DNA from: Peribacillus simplex
GTDB lineage: Bacteria > Bacillota > Bacilli > Bacillales > DSM-1321
Direction of reading: 5' to 3'
DNA: 64,000 nucleotides
NCBI RefSeq assembly: GCF_030123325.1
Contig: NZ_CP126106.1
Location: forward strand, 1,702,001-1,766,000
Both the position numbers and the translations under genes were made by a program. This document shows, piece by piece, positions 27,169 through 35,747 of the stretch (its first letter is position 1; every line of letters starts with the position of its first letter). The notes under the pieces were generated by a model. The model was not told the DNA's origin. It did not search any database and was given only the letters and a program-made list of their open reading frames with translations.

Positions 27169-28021
27169 AGAGTTTCGGAATGATGTAAAACCTAACTGGT
27201 GTCCTGGCTGCGGAGATTTCTCCGTTCAGGCTGCCATGCAGCGTGCGGCAGCGAATGTAGGATTGGAGCCGGAGAATTTGGCCGTAGTTTCCGGTATCGG
27301 CTGTTCAGGTCGTATATCGGGTTACATCAAGTCCTATGGTTTCCATGGCATCCATGGCCGCTCACTGCCAATTGCCCAAGGAGTAAAAATGGCCAACCGT
27401 GAATTGACCGTTATAGCTTCAGGCGGTGACGGAGATGGTTTTGCGATCGGGATGGGACACACAATCCATGCGATCCGCCGTAATATCGATATTACGTATA
27501 TCGTCATGGATAACCAGATTTATGGATTGACAAAAGGCCAGACTTCTCCTAGATCCGCTGCTGGATTTAAAACCAAATCCACTCCAGAAGGATCAATAGA
27601 ACAAGCAGTTTCACCTATGGAATTAGCATTGTCAGCTGGTGCTACGTTTGTCGCCCAAAGCTTTTCCACTGACTTGAAAGACCTGACGGCGATCATTGAA
27701 GCAGGGATAAACCATAAAGGGTTCTCCTTTATCAATGTTTTCTCTCCTTGCGTAACATATAATAAGATCAATACGTATGATTGGTTTAAACAAAACTTAA
27801 CTAAATTGAACACGATCGAAGGCTATGATTCATCAAATAAAGAACAGGCCATGCAGACTTTGATGCAACATGACAGCCTAGTGACAGGGATTATTTATCA
27901 AGACTCTTCACGCCCTTCGTACCAGGAATTAGTGCCAGGGTATGCTGAAAAATCGTTAAATAAATCAGATCTGACACTGGATCAAGCGCACTTTGATAAG
28001 CTTGTTGCGGAATTTATGTAA
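27155..28021 (+). CDS. korB: 2-oxoacid:ferredoxin oxidoreductase, beta subunit
   Basis: The thiamine-diphosphate-binding subunit. The 288 residues include the [4Fe-4S] and TPP motifs WCPGCGDF (about residues 14-21), GIGCSGR (about 47) and the TPP-Mg segment GGDGDGFAIG (about 89). I choose ATG 27155 because AAGGAG lies ten bases upstream and the N-terminus then matches the family (MATFKEFRNDVKPNWCPG); a longer in-frame start at 27095 is inside korA. A strong terminator follows. Confidence 0.88.
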   Translation: MATFKEFRNDVKPNWCPGCGDFSVQAAMQRAAANVGLEPENLAVVSGIGCSGRISGYIKSYGFHGIHGRSLPIAQGVKMANRELTVIASGGDGDGFAIGMGHTIHAIRRNIDITYIVMDNQIYGLTKGQTSPRSAAGFKTKSTPEGSIEQAVSPMELALSAGATFVAQSFSTDLKDLTAIIEAGINHKGFSFINVFSPCVTYNKINTYDWFKQNLTKLNTIEGYDSSNKEQAMQTLMQHDSLVTGIIYQDSSRPSYQELVPGYAEKSLNKSDLTLDQAHFDKLVAEFM

Positions 28022-28026
28022 AAATT

Positions 28027-28062
28027 AAAAGGTTCACCCCTTAAGAGGGGTGAACCTTTTTT
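28027..28062 (+). terminator. korAB terminator
   Basis: AAAAGGTTCACCCC pairs with GGGGTGAACCTTTT around six bases and ends in T residues. Confidence 0.92.
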
Positions 28063-28118
28063 GTGATTAATTGGAAAGCTCAAGTAGAGAGAATCACTAT
28101 CCTCTCAATATTAACTTA

Positions 28119-28481
28119 TCAAAAACCGTTATTGCATCCACAGCCGAATGAGAAGAGATTGCAACGATTCCTTCTGCGACAATGGCGGTTGCGATCCCGG
28201 TCGCGATCGCGATCACGGTCCCGGTCCCGATCGCGGTCGCGGTCGCGCCTATTACAGCCTCTCACAGCACGACAAAAATCGTCTGCGATTCTATCGTTAT
28301 CCCGGTCCCGATCGCGGTCCCGATCGCGGTCCCGATCGCGGTCCCGATCGTGGTGCCGATCGCGGTCGCGCCGATTGCAGCCCCTTACAGCACGACAAAA
28401 ATCGTCTGCGATTCTATCGTTATCTCTGTCCCGGTCGCGGTCCCGATCATGATGATCGTGATTATTGCATCCACATGACAT
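28119..28481 (-). CDS. Cys- and Asp/Arg-repeat protein, probable spore coat protein
   Basis: A 120-residue protein built mostly of Asp-Arg dipeptide runs, with two copies of a module (RIADDFCRAVRGCNRRD) and Cys-rich ends (MSCGCNN at the start, FGCGCNNGF at the stop). It has no signal peptide or membrane segment. Cys-rich, charged, repetitive small proteins are typical of Bacillus spore coat or exosporium, so I infer a coat role; no specific family is recognised. The start is ATG 28481 with AAGGAG eight bases upstream; an in-frame GTG three codons earlier lies on that site. All other frames here are open too because of the repeat, but none has such a start. The terminator shared with korB lies downstream. 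Confidence 0.68.
   Translation of the reverse strand: MSCGCNNHDHHDRDRDRDRDNDRIADDFCRAVRGCNRRDRDRHHDRDRDRDRDRDRDRDRDNDRIADDFCRAVRGCNRRDRDRDRDRDRDRDRDRDRNRHCRRRNRCNLFSFGCGCNNGF
28180..28450. repeat. GATCGCGGTCCC-type tandem repeats with a 123-base duplication
   Basis: Imperfect 6- and 12-base tandem units (variants of GATCGCGGTCCC) fill this stretch. A unique 38-base block recurs exactly, at 28264-28301 and 28387-28424, an offset of 123 bases or 41 codons. Local GC content is far above its neighbours. Confidence 0.85.
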
Positions 28482-28711
28482 ATAAGTCACTCCTTCATAA
28501 TTTTGTTGTACAAGATATCTTATTCGAGAGCGGACGAGATGCTATAGAAACATGCCCCATTTAACAAAAATGTACGAACGCCCTAAAAATCATCATTATT
28601 AATGTGAAAAGGCCGGTACAAAAGCGATTATGGTATTTTTGTGATTCATTTTTCATATCTTTACATATTAAGGTAGATGAAGAGAGCAGCCCTATTTCAG
28701 GGGGAATGTAC

Positions 28712-29755
28712 ATGTTGAGAGGTAAAATGAAAGCCATCGTCAAACACCACCGAGGTTATGGGGCCCAATTACAAGTGGTCGATATACCGGATATTCGTGA
28801 TGACGAGGTCTTGATTAGAGTGAGGATGACCTCAATCTGCGGAACGGATATTCATATTTTCACGTGGGATGAATGGTCACAGGGAAGAGTGAGTCCGCCA
28901 TACGTATTTGGGCACGAATTTGCTGGGGAAGTAATCGAGATAGGGGCAAGGGTCAGCAATGTTTCAGTTGGTGATTGTGTATCTGCCGAAACACATATCG
29001 TTTGCGGTACATGCAGGCAGTGTTTAACTGGTAAATTCCATATTTGTCAAAAAACGAACATTATCGGTGTTGATAAACAAGGGTGCTTTGCAGAGTATAT
29101 AGCTCTGCCAGCCAAAAATTTATGGAAAAATCCAAGTGATATGCCACTCGATATAGCTACCATCCAAGAACCGATGGGTAATGCAGTCCATTCCGTGCTG
29201 GCTGGGGAGGTGCTGGGTAAAAGGGTGGCAATAATCGGCTGTGGTCCAATTGGGCTTATGGCAATTGCTGTTGCAAAGGCCGCAGGAGCTGATAAAGTAT
29301 TCGCTCTGGATATTAATGATTATCGACTTCAGCTTGCAAAAAAGATGGGTGCTACAGACCTCATTCATTCAATTAAACAGGATCCATTGGAAATCACGAG
29401 AGGACTCACAAGTGAGGATGGGGTGGATGTTGTTTGCGAAATGAGCGGTAATCCTGCAGCTATCCAACAAGGGTTTAAGATGGCGACGAATGGTGGAAGA
29501 ATATCAATACTAAGTCTGCCTTCTAAGCCCGTCACGCTTAATATAACGGAGGATATTGTATTCAAGGGCCTTACTGTCCAAGGGATAACCGGGAGGAAGA
29601 TGTTTGCAACCTGGCAACAGGTTTCAAGTCTGCTTGAAAGTGGCAAGGTTGATGTAAAACCAATGATTACCCACCGTTTTTCACTAAGCGATTTTGAAAA
29701 GGGATTTGAACTGATGATCAAAGGTCAGTGCGGTAAGGTTCTCCTTATTCCTTAA
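28712..29755 (+). CDS. tdh: L-threonine 3-dehydrogenase
   Basis: A zinc medium-chain dehydrogenase that oxidises L-threonine to 2-amino-3-ketobutyrate. Of 347 residues, the catalytic zinc motifs are SICGTDIH and GHEFAGE (about residues 40-72), the structural zinc cysteines are in CGTCRQCLTGKFHIC (about 97-111), and the Rossmann motif is GCGPIGLMA (about 176). I choose ATG 28712, with AGGGGG seven bases upstream; ATG 28727 is also possible. In B. subtilis kbl follows tdh; here no kbl is adjacent, so the ketobutyrate would need a ligase encoded elsewhere or would decay to aminoacetone. Confidence 0.88.
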   Translation: MLRGKMKAIVKHHRGYGAQLQVVDIPDIRDDEVLIRVRMTSICGTDIHIFTWDEWSQGRVSPPYVFGHEFAGEVIEIGARVSNVSVGDCVSAETHIVCGTCRQCLTGKFHICQKTNIIGVDKQGCFAEYIALPAKNLWKNPSDMPLDIATIQEPMGNAVHSVLAGEVLGKRVAIIGCGPIGLMAIAVAKAAGADKVFALDINDYRLQLAKKMGATDLIHSIKQDPLEITRGLTSEDGVDVVCEMSGNPAAIQQGFKMATNGGRISILSLPSKPVTLNITEDIVFKGLTVQGITGRKMFATWQQVSSLLESGKVDVKPMITHRFSLSDFEKGFELMIKGQCGKVLLIP

Positions 29756-29829
29756 TCATCTAAAAGGTGGAACTTGCATTGTCTACATTTGAAAAATCTT
29801 GAAAGGAGAAATCGTCATCCAAAAATGAG

Positions 29830-29862
29830 AAGAGGCTAATTTTGTAATAGCCTCTTTTTTTT
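29830..29862 (+). terminator. tdh terminator
   Basis: AAGAGGCTA pairs with TAGCCTCTT around eight bases, followed by a run of T. Confidence 0.9.
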
Positions 29863-29929
29863 CATGTTCTTATTTTCCTCATTTGTGAAAAAATTCTTAC
29901 AATTGAAGAAGCAATGACAGAATGATTGT

Positions 29930-29959
29930 TTCTTGCAGTTAAAAGCTTTATACTATAAT
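29930..29959 (+). promoter_or_regulatory. Candidate sigma-A promoter of miaB
   Basis: TTCTTG and TATAAT are 18 bases apart. The implied leader to the miaB ATG is about 130 bases. The rest of this 340-base gap is AT-rich with no other recognisable feature. Confidence 0.45.
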
Positions 29960-30095
29960 AATGTGGATATATCACACTTAATAGCTAATATTTATTGGTA
30001 ATTCTTATAAAGGAATCCGTATAAAACCATTTGAAGATAGGTCTTGAAATAGTTGGTGAAAGAAATAAACTAACTATTTTGAAAGGAGATTAACT

Positions 30096-31640
30096 ATGAA
30101 CGAGAAACAACGATTAGAATCACAACAAGTACAGGCTGAGAACCCAGCGGACAAAAAATCCGAAAAGGACTTCAGTAAGTACTTTCAAGCCGTTTATATT
30201 CCACCATCCTTAAAAGATGCGAAAAAGCGAGGAAAAGAAGAAGTAGAATATCATGATGACTTTGCAATTCCTGAAGGTTTCCGTGGAATGGGAGAAGGTA
30301 AAAAGTTTTACATCCGCACTTATGGCTGTCAAATGAACGAACATGATACAGAAGTCATGGCGGGCATCTTTATGGCACTTGGTTATCAGGCGACAGACAC
30401 GGTGGATGATGCTAACGTCATTTTACTTAACACTTGTGCGATTCGGGAAGGCGCAGAGAATAAAGTGTTCGGTGAATTGGGGCATTTAAAATCATTGAAA
30501 TTGGAAAAGCCGGATCTACTGCTTGGGGTTTGCGGTTGTATGTCACAAGAGGAGTCAGTTGTAAAGCGGATTCTAGAGAAGCACCATTTTGTTGATATGA
30601 TTTTCGGAACCCATAATATCCACCGGCTGCCGCAAATTCTTAATGAAGCTTATCTTTCCAAGGAAATGGTCATTGAGGTTTGGTCCAAAGAAGGTGATGT
30701 AATCGAGAACCTTCCGAAAGTGCGTAAAGGAAAAACGAAGGCATGGGTCAATATCATGTATGGCTGCGATAAGTTTTGCACTTACTGCATCGTACCTTAC
30801 ACAAGGGGGAAAGAAAGAAGCCGCAGGCCTGGAGATATCATCCAAGAGGTCCGTCATTTAGCGGCACAGGGTTACAAGGAAATAACCCTGCTTGGACAGA
30901 ATGTGAATGCTTACGGTAAAGATTTTACGGATATCGAATATCGTTTCGGCGATTTGATGGATGAAATCCGTAAAATCGATATTCCACGTATTCGTTTTAC
31001 GACAAGCCATCCCCGTGATTTTGATGATCACTTGATTGAAGTACTGGCTAAAGGCGGCAATCTCGTTGACCATATCCATCTTCCAGTTCAATCGGGAAGT
31101 ACGGACACACTTAAAATCATGGCCCGTAAATATACACGCGAACAATATTTAGAGCTAGTAAAAAAGATCAAGAAAGCTATCCCAAGTGCATCGCTAACCA
31201 CTGACATCATTGTAGGATATCCGAATGAAACGGAAGAGCACTTTGAAGAAACGATGTCTTTATACCGTGAAGTCGGTTTCGATGCAGCATATACTTACAT
31301 CTATTCACCACGTGAGGGAACACCGGCTGCTAAAATGCAGGATAATGTACCGATGGAAGTGAAAAAGGAACGTCTGCAACGCTTGAATGCCCTTGTCAAT
31401 GAAACGTGCGCATTGAAAATGAAGGAGTATGATGGACAGATTGTTGAAGTGCTCGTTGAAGGCGAAAGTAAGAAGAATGCTGAAGTATTAGCAGGTTATA
31501 CAACGAAAAATAAGCTCGTGAACTTCAAAGGACCAAAATCCGCTATCGGCCATATCGTAAAAGTGAAAATCACCGGAACGAAAACATGGTCATTAAATGG
31601 GGATATGGTTGAAGAAGCAACGGCGATTGAGGTGGAGTAA
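30096..31640 (+). CDS. miaB: tRNA methylthiotransferase MiaB
   Basis: A radical-SAM enzyme that adds a methylthio group to i6A37 of tRNAs reading UNN codons. The 514 residues include a Bacillus-type N-terminal extension (about 1-65), the UPF0004 domain with cluster cysteines in YGCQMNEHD, NTCAIREGAENK and GVCGCM, the radical-SAM motif CDKFCTYC (about 228-235), and a C-terminal TRAM domain. The ATG follows GAAAGGAG. It overlaps nothing but is one base from ymcA, so both are cotranscribed. Confidence 0.95.
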   Translation: MNEKQRLESQQVQAENPADKKSEKDFSKYFQAVYIPPSLKDAKKRGKEEVEYHDDFAIPEGFRGMGEGKKFYIRTYGCQMNEHDTEVMAGIFMALGYQATDTVDDANVILLNTCAIREGAENKVFGELGHLKSLKLEKPDLLLGVCGCMSQEESVVKRILEKHHFVDMIFGTHNIHRLPQILNEAYLSKEMVIEVWSKEGDVIENLPKVRKGKTKAWVNIMYGCDKFCTYCIVPYTRGKERSRRPGDIIQEVRHLAAQGYKEITLLGQNVNAYGKDFTDIEYRFGDLMDEIRKIDIPRIRFTTSHPRDFDDHLIEVLAKGGNLVDHIHLPVQSGSTDTLKIMARKYTREQYLELVKKIKKAIPSASLTTDIIVGYPNETEEHFEETMSLYREVGFDAAYTYIYSPREGTPAAKMQDNVPMEVKKERLQRLNALVNETCALKMKEYDGQIVEVLVEGESKKNAEVLAGYTTKNKLVNFKGPKSAIGHIVKVKITGTKTWSLNGDMVEEATAIEVE

Positions 31641-31641
31641 T

Positions 31642-32070
31642 ATGACTAAATATACTAAAGATGACATTCTGAACAAAGCGGCCGAGCTTGCTGAAATGAT
31701 CGCCAGCACGGAAGAAGTCGATTTCTTTAAACGGGCAGAAGCTCACATCAATGAAAACCAAAAAATCCGTGAAATGATCGCCAGCATCAAGAGCTTGCAA
31801 AAACAGGCTGTAAACTTCCAGCATTACGGCAAAGAGAAAGCATACAGCCAAGTTCAGGCCAAAATTGATGCACTTGAAAAACAATTGGATGAACTTCCGA
31901 TCGTGCAGGAATTCAAACAATCCCAAGTGGATGTAAATGATCTTTTGCAAATGGTCTCTTCACAAGTATCGAACAAGGTGACGGACCTGATCATTGAATC
32001 GACCGAAGGAGACGTCCTTCGCGGTGAGACAGGTTCACAGGTACAAGCAGGCGGCGGAAGCTGTTCATGA
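31642..32070 (+). CDS. ymcA: YmcA (RicA), RNase Y-specificity factor
   Basis: A 142-residue helical protein that forms the Y-complex with YlbF and YaaT. The complex carries Fe-S clusters and directs RNase Y to certain transcripts, affecting competence, sporulation and biofilm. The sequence carries the family core (EEVDFFKRAE; INENQKIREMI) and the C-terminal Cys in GGGSCS that is implicated in cluster binding. I choose ATG 31642, with GGTGGAG upstream and one base after the miaB stop, over an in-frame start inside miaB. Confidence 0.92.
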   Translation: MTKYTKDDILNKAAELAEMIASTEEVDFFKRAEAHINENQKIREMIASIKSLQKQAVNFQHYGKEKAYSQVQAKIDALEKQLDELPIVQEFKQSQVDVNDLLQMVSSQVSNKVTDLIIESTEGDVLRGETGSQVQAGGGSCS

Positions 32071-32075
32071 ATATC

Positions 32076-32110
32076 AAAAAAGCCCTTCTGATTTCTAGAA
32101 GGGCTTTTTA
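32076..32110 (+). terminator. ymcA terminator
   Basis: AAAAAGCCCTTCT pairs with AGAAGGGCTTTTT around eight bases. Confidence 0.92.
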
Positions 32111-32243
32111 ATATGCGGAAATCCTTATACAGTGCCCATTCGTGACACATATCCCAAAACTTGCGCATAAAATAACCTAGGTTTAAAACATTACAGCAGT
32201 TTTCAAACAATTAAAATTCTACGCACACTAGACTTTTACCACG

Positions 32244-32252
32244 CATAGGATG
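32244..32252 (+). promoter_or_regulatory. Mother-cell sigma -10 candidate for cotE
   Basis: CATAGGATG fits the sigma-K -10 (CATANNNTA) with one mismatch and also resembles sigma-E. It lies 32 bases before the cotE ATG. cotE of B. subtilis has promoters for both factors. Confidence 0.4.
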
Positions 32253-32283
32253 AATGGAAACTGTATGAGGAGGGTTCGCTAGC

Positions 32284-32823
32284 ATGTCACAATATAGAGA
32301 GATAATTACTAAAGCGGTGGTGGCAAAAGGACGTAAATTCACAAAGTCCTCTCACACCATTTGCCCGGCTCATCATCCTTCTAGCATTCTAGGTTGTTGG
32401 ATCATCAACCATAAATACGATGCAAAGAAAGTCGGCAAAAAGGTAGAAATTCACGGCAGCTACGAAATCAACGTCTGGTATTCTTATAACCAAAATTCGA
32501 AGACGGAAGTTGTAACTGAAAAAGTGCAATATACCGACGTTATTTCGCTGAAATACCGTGATCCCGATTGTCTTGATGACCATGAAATAGTTGCAAAAGC
32601 TGTCCAACAGCCGAATTGTTTAGAAGCTTGCATCTCCCCATGTGGACAAAAAATCATTGTCCATGTGGAAAGGGAATTCTTTGTGGAAGTCGTCGGCGAA
32701 ACGAAAATTTGTGTCGCTGTTAGTCCAGATGGCCGCTGTGAGGATGACTGGGGCTCTGATTTCGATGATGAGGATTTCGAAGATTTAGATCCGGATTTCC
32801 TTGATGAATTCGAAGACGAATAG
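32284..32823 (+). CDS. cotE: Spore coat morphogenetic protein CotE
   Basis: CotE directs assembly of the outer spore coat. The 179-residue sequence is clearly orthologous (SQYREIITKAVVAKGRKF at the start; VWYSYNQNSKT; CLEACISPCGQK) and ends in the typical acidic tail (about residues 155-179, mostly Asp/Glu). The ATG follows TGAGGAGGG. Position between ymcA and mutS matches B. subtilis. Terminators on both sides make it monocistronic. Confidence 0.96.
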   Translation: MSQYREIITKAVVAKGRKFTKSSHTICPAHHPSSILGCWIINHKYDAKKVGKKVEIHGSYEINVWYSYNQNSKTEVVTEKVQYTDVISLKYRDPDCLDDHEIVAKAVQQPNCLEACISPCGQKIIVHVEREFFVEVVGETKICVAVSPDGRCEDDWGSDFDDEDFEDLDPDFLDEFEDE

Positions 32824-32838
32824 AATTTAGAAATTAAT

Positions 32839-32872
32839 ACCGGATGACATTCCCTTCATCCGGTTTTATTTA
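32839..32872 (+). terminator. cotE terminator
   Basis: ACCGGATGA pairs with TCATCCGGT around eight bases and leads into TTTATTT. Confidence 0.87.
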
Positions 32873-33097
32873 ATTTGAAGCGGGACAAGTCCAGTGCAGG
32901 CCTGGGCATGATAAAAATAGGGATGGAGTGTAACTATATCCGTGCGTATGCTTTCAAAGGCAGCCCAAAAAAAGTTTGAATTCAAAGTATAATTGATTTT
33001 CCATGCAATTTCGAATACAGGCAATGTTGCTTTCCCGTATGTTATAATGAAGGACATAAATGTGTAATAGATTTTAGTTTGGAAAGGTTTTGAAGGA

Positions 33098-35725
33098 ATG
33101 GCTGGATATACTCCGATGATACAGCAATATTTAAAAATTAAGGCAGAGTATCAGGATGCCTTTTTATTTTTTCGTTTAGGCGATTTTTATGAAATGTTTT
33201 TTGACGATGCACTGAATGCATCACAAGAGCTCGAAATCACATTAACGAGCCGAGAAGGCGGTAGTGAAGAGCGAATTCCGATGTGCGGCATTCCGTATCA
33301 CTCGGCTGCTAATTATATTGATATATTGATAGAAAAAGGTTTTAAAGTAGCTATTTGTGAACAAACCGAAGATCCGAAGCAAGCCAAAGGTGTGGTACGC
33401 AGGGAAGTTGTCCAGCTGATTACTCCGGGAACGAAAATGGATAGTAAGGGTCTACGTGAAAAGGAAAATAATTATATTGCCACCATCACTTATTTCACGG
33501 ATGGACAGTTTGGCTTTGGATACAATGATTTATCGACAGGGGAAAATAAGGTCACTTTAATTGAGAGTTTCGAGGAAGTCCTGAATGAATTTGCCATCCT
33601 TGGTGCGAGTGAAGTGGTCATTGCCGAGGATTTCAATGAAGAATGGAAAAAAAGGCTGCAAGAACGGGGCGCTGCCGCTCTTTCACTAGAGAGTAATTTA
33701 CTTCAAAGCGAGTCATTCGTTGCATTGCTTCATCTATTAAAAGACCAGAAACTGGCGACAACGATCTCACGTTTATTGAATTATCTTTACCGTACCCAAA
33801 AACGCAGCCTGGATCATTTACAGCCAGTGCTTGCATATGAAACGTCACAATATATGAAAATTGATTATTATAGCAAACGTAATTTGGAATTAACTGAAAC
33901 CATTCGTTCCAAAGGTAAAAAAGGCTCATTATTATGGCTGCTTGATGAAACGAAAACAGCGATGGGCGGAAGGATGTTGAAACAATGGATTGATAGACCG
34001 CTCATTAATAAAAAACAGATCGAGCGGAGACAAAACCTTGTTGAAACCCTGAAAAGTCAATACTTCGAACGGCAGGACTTACGTGAACGCCTTAAGGAAG
34101 TGTACGACTTGGAGCGGCTTGCCGGAAGGGTGGCCTTCGGGAATGTAAACGCTCGTGACTTGATTCAACTGAAACGTTCATTGCAGCAAGTGCCGATCAT
34201 TCGTGAAATCGTGAAGTCAATGGCTTCCAATCAGGATATTTCAATTCTCGCCGATAAATTGGATCCTTGCGAAGAAGTGACGGATTTGCTTGAAACGGCG
34301 CTTGTAGAAAACCCGCCATTGTCCGTGAAGGAAGGGAATATCATTCAGGAAGGTTTCCATAAGGAGCTGGATACATACAGGGATGCCAGCAGAAATGGGA
34401 AAACTTGGATTGCGCAGCTTGAACGCGAAGAGCGGGAACGTACCGGGATCAAATCATTGAAAATCGGATATAATCGTGTATTTGGCTATTACATTGAAGT
34501 CACACGAGCCAATTTGCATCTGCTTGAAGAAGGCCGGTATGAACGGAAGCAGACCTTGACGAATGCCGAACGTTATATCACACCTGAATTGAAAGAAAAG
34601 GAAGCTTTGATTTTACAAGCAGAAGAAAAAAGCATCAGTTTGGAGTATGACTTATTCCTCAATCTTCGTGAAGAGGTCAAAAGCTATATCCCGCGCTTAC
34701 AGGATTTAGCGAAAGGCGTCAGTGAACTGGATGTCCTGCAGTGCTTTGCAACGATTAGCGAAGAACGTCATTATGTGAAGCCAGTCTTTTCTGATGATCG
34801 AAGAATCGTACTGAAGGAAGGCCGGCATCCAGTGGTCGAGAAAGTCCTTCAATCACAGGAGTATGTCCCCAATGACTGCTTTATGGATGGAGACCGGGAG
34901 TTACTTTTGATCACAGGGCCCAATATGTCGGGTAAAAGTACGTATATGCGTCAAATTGCGCTAACATCGATTCTAGCGCAAATTGGATGCTTCGTATCCG
35001 CAAATATAGCTGAATTGCCTATTTTTGATAAGGTGTTTACTAGGATTGGCGCGGCAGATGATTTGATTTCCGGTCAAAGTACATTCATGGTCGAGATGCT
35101 TGAAGCAAGAAATGCCATCATGAATGCGTCAGAAAACAGTTTGATATTATTTGATGAAATAGGGCGGGGAACATCGACTTATGATGGGATGGCGCTTGCT
35201 CAGGCCATCATTGAATATATTCATGAGGAAATTGGGGCAAAGACTCTCTTTTCGACTCATTATCACGAATTGACTGTATTGGCAGCGGAACTGCCAAAAT
35301 TGAAAAATATCCATGTCAGTGCCATTGAGCAAAATGGAAATGTCGTTTTCCTTCATAAAATTAAAGAAGGGCCAGCAGATAAAAGCTATGGAATCCATGT
35401 GGCTAAGCTAGCTGATTTACCGGAGCAGTTAATAGATCGGGCGGCCGCTATTTTAGCGCAGCTAGAGAATGAAAATGGACATGAAAAGGCGATGCCTGAA
35501 CAGCCTGCTGTTGCTGTAGAAGCACCTATTGCCGAAGCTGACCCGGTAACATCCGTCAATGAAGCACAGCTTTCCTTCTTTGGGGAAGAGGCTCCTAAAG
35601 GAAGAGTGAATTCTTCACCTAAGGAAAAAAAGGTGCTGGATGACATAAAATCACTGGATATCCTTGAAATGACGCCGCTTGAAGCAATGAATACCCTTTA
35701 TAAATTACAAAAGAAACTTAAATGA
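33098..35725 (+). CDS. mutS: DNA mismatch repair protein MutS
   Basis: MutS recognises mismatches and small loops and recruits MutL. The 875 residues show the mismatch-binding N-terminus with the Phe-x-Glu wedge (FFRLGDFYEMF, about residues 28-38), the lever and clamp domains, and the ABC ATPase with Walker A GPNMSGKST (about residues 608-616) and Walker B LILFDEIGRGTS. A short acidic linker and C-terminal tail (about 800-875) probably carry the beta-clamp interaction. The ATG follows GAAGGA. It is 22 bases upstream of mutL, with which it forms an operon. Confidence 0.96.
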   Translation: MAGYTPMIQQYLKIKAEYQDAFLFFRLGDFYEMFFDDALNASQELEITLTSREGGSEERIPMCGIPYHSAANYIDILIEKGFKVAICEQTEDPKQAKGVVRREVVQLITPGTKMDSKGLREKENNYIATITYFTDGQFGFGYNDLSTGENKVTLIESFEEVLNEFAILGASEVVIAEDFNEEWKKRLQERGAAALSLESNLLQSESFVALLHLLKDQKLATTISRLLNYLYRTQKRSLDHLQPVLAYETSQYMKIDYYSKRNLELTETIRSKGKKGSLLWLLDETKTAMGGRMLKQWIDRPLINKKQIERRQNLVETLKSQYFERQDLRERLKEVYDLERLAGRVAFGNVNARDLIQLKRSLQQVPIIREIVKSMASNQDISILADKLDPCEEVTDLLETALVENPPLSVKEGNIIQEGFHKELDTYRDASRNGKTWIAQLEREERERTGIKSLKIGYNRVFGYYIEVTRANLHLLEEGRYERKQTLTNAERYITPELKEKEALILQAEEKSISLEYDLFLNLREEVKSYIPRLQDLAKGVSELDVLQCFATISEERHYVKPVFSDDRRIVLKEGRHPVVEKVLQSQEYVPNDCFMDGDRELLLITGPNMSGKSTYMRQIALTSILAQIGCFVSANIAELPIFDKVFTRIGAADDLISGQSTFMVEMLEARNAIMNASENSLILFDEIGRGTSTYDGMALAQAIIEYIHEEIGAKTLFSTHYHELTVLAAELPKLKNIHVSAIEQNGNVVFLHKIKEGPADKSYGIHVAKLADLPEQLIDRAAAILAQLENENGHEKAMPEQPAVAVEAPIAEADPVTSVNEAQLSFFGEEAPKGRVNSSPKEKKVLDDIKSLDILEMTPLEAMNTLYKLQKKLK

Positions 35726-35747
35726 GAATTAAAGCGAGGCGATAAAA

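Noticed and set aside
28180..28450. Possible CRISPR array
   Set aside because: The repeats are short, tandem and without unique spacers, and they fit codon structure. There are no cas genes.
28148..28564. Plus-strand open frames rich in Pro-Asp-Arg-Gly or Val-Ala-Pro-Ile across the repeat
   Set aside because: They arise because the 6/12-base repeat has no stops in any frame. None has a good ribosome-binding site, while the minus-strand frame has AAGGAG, Cys-rich ends and a terminator.
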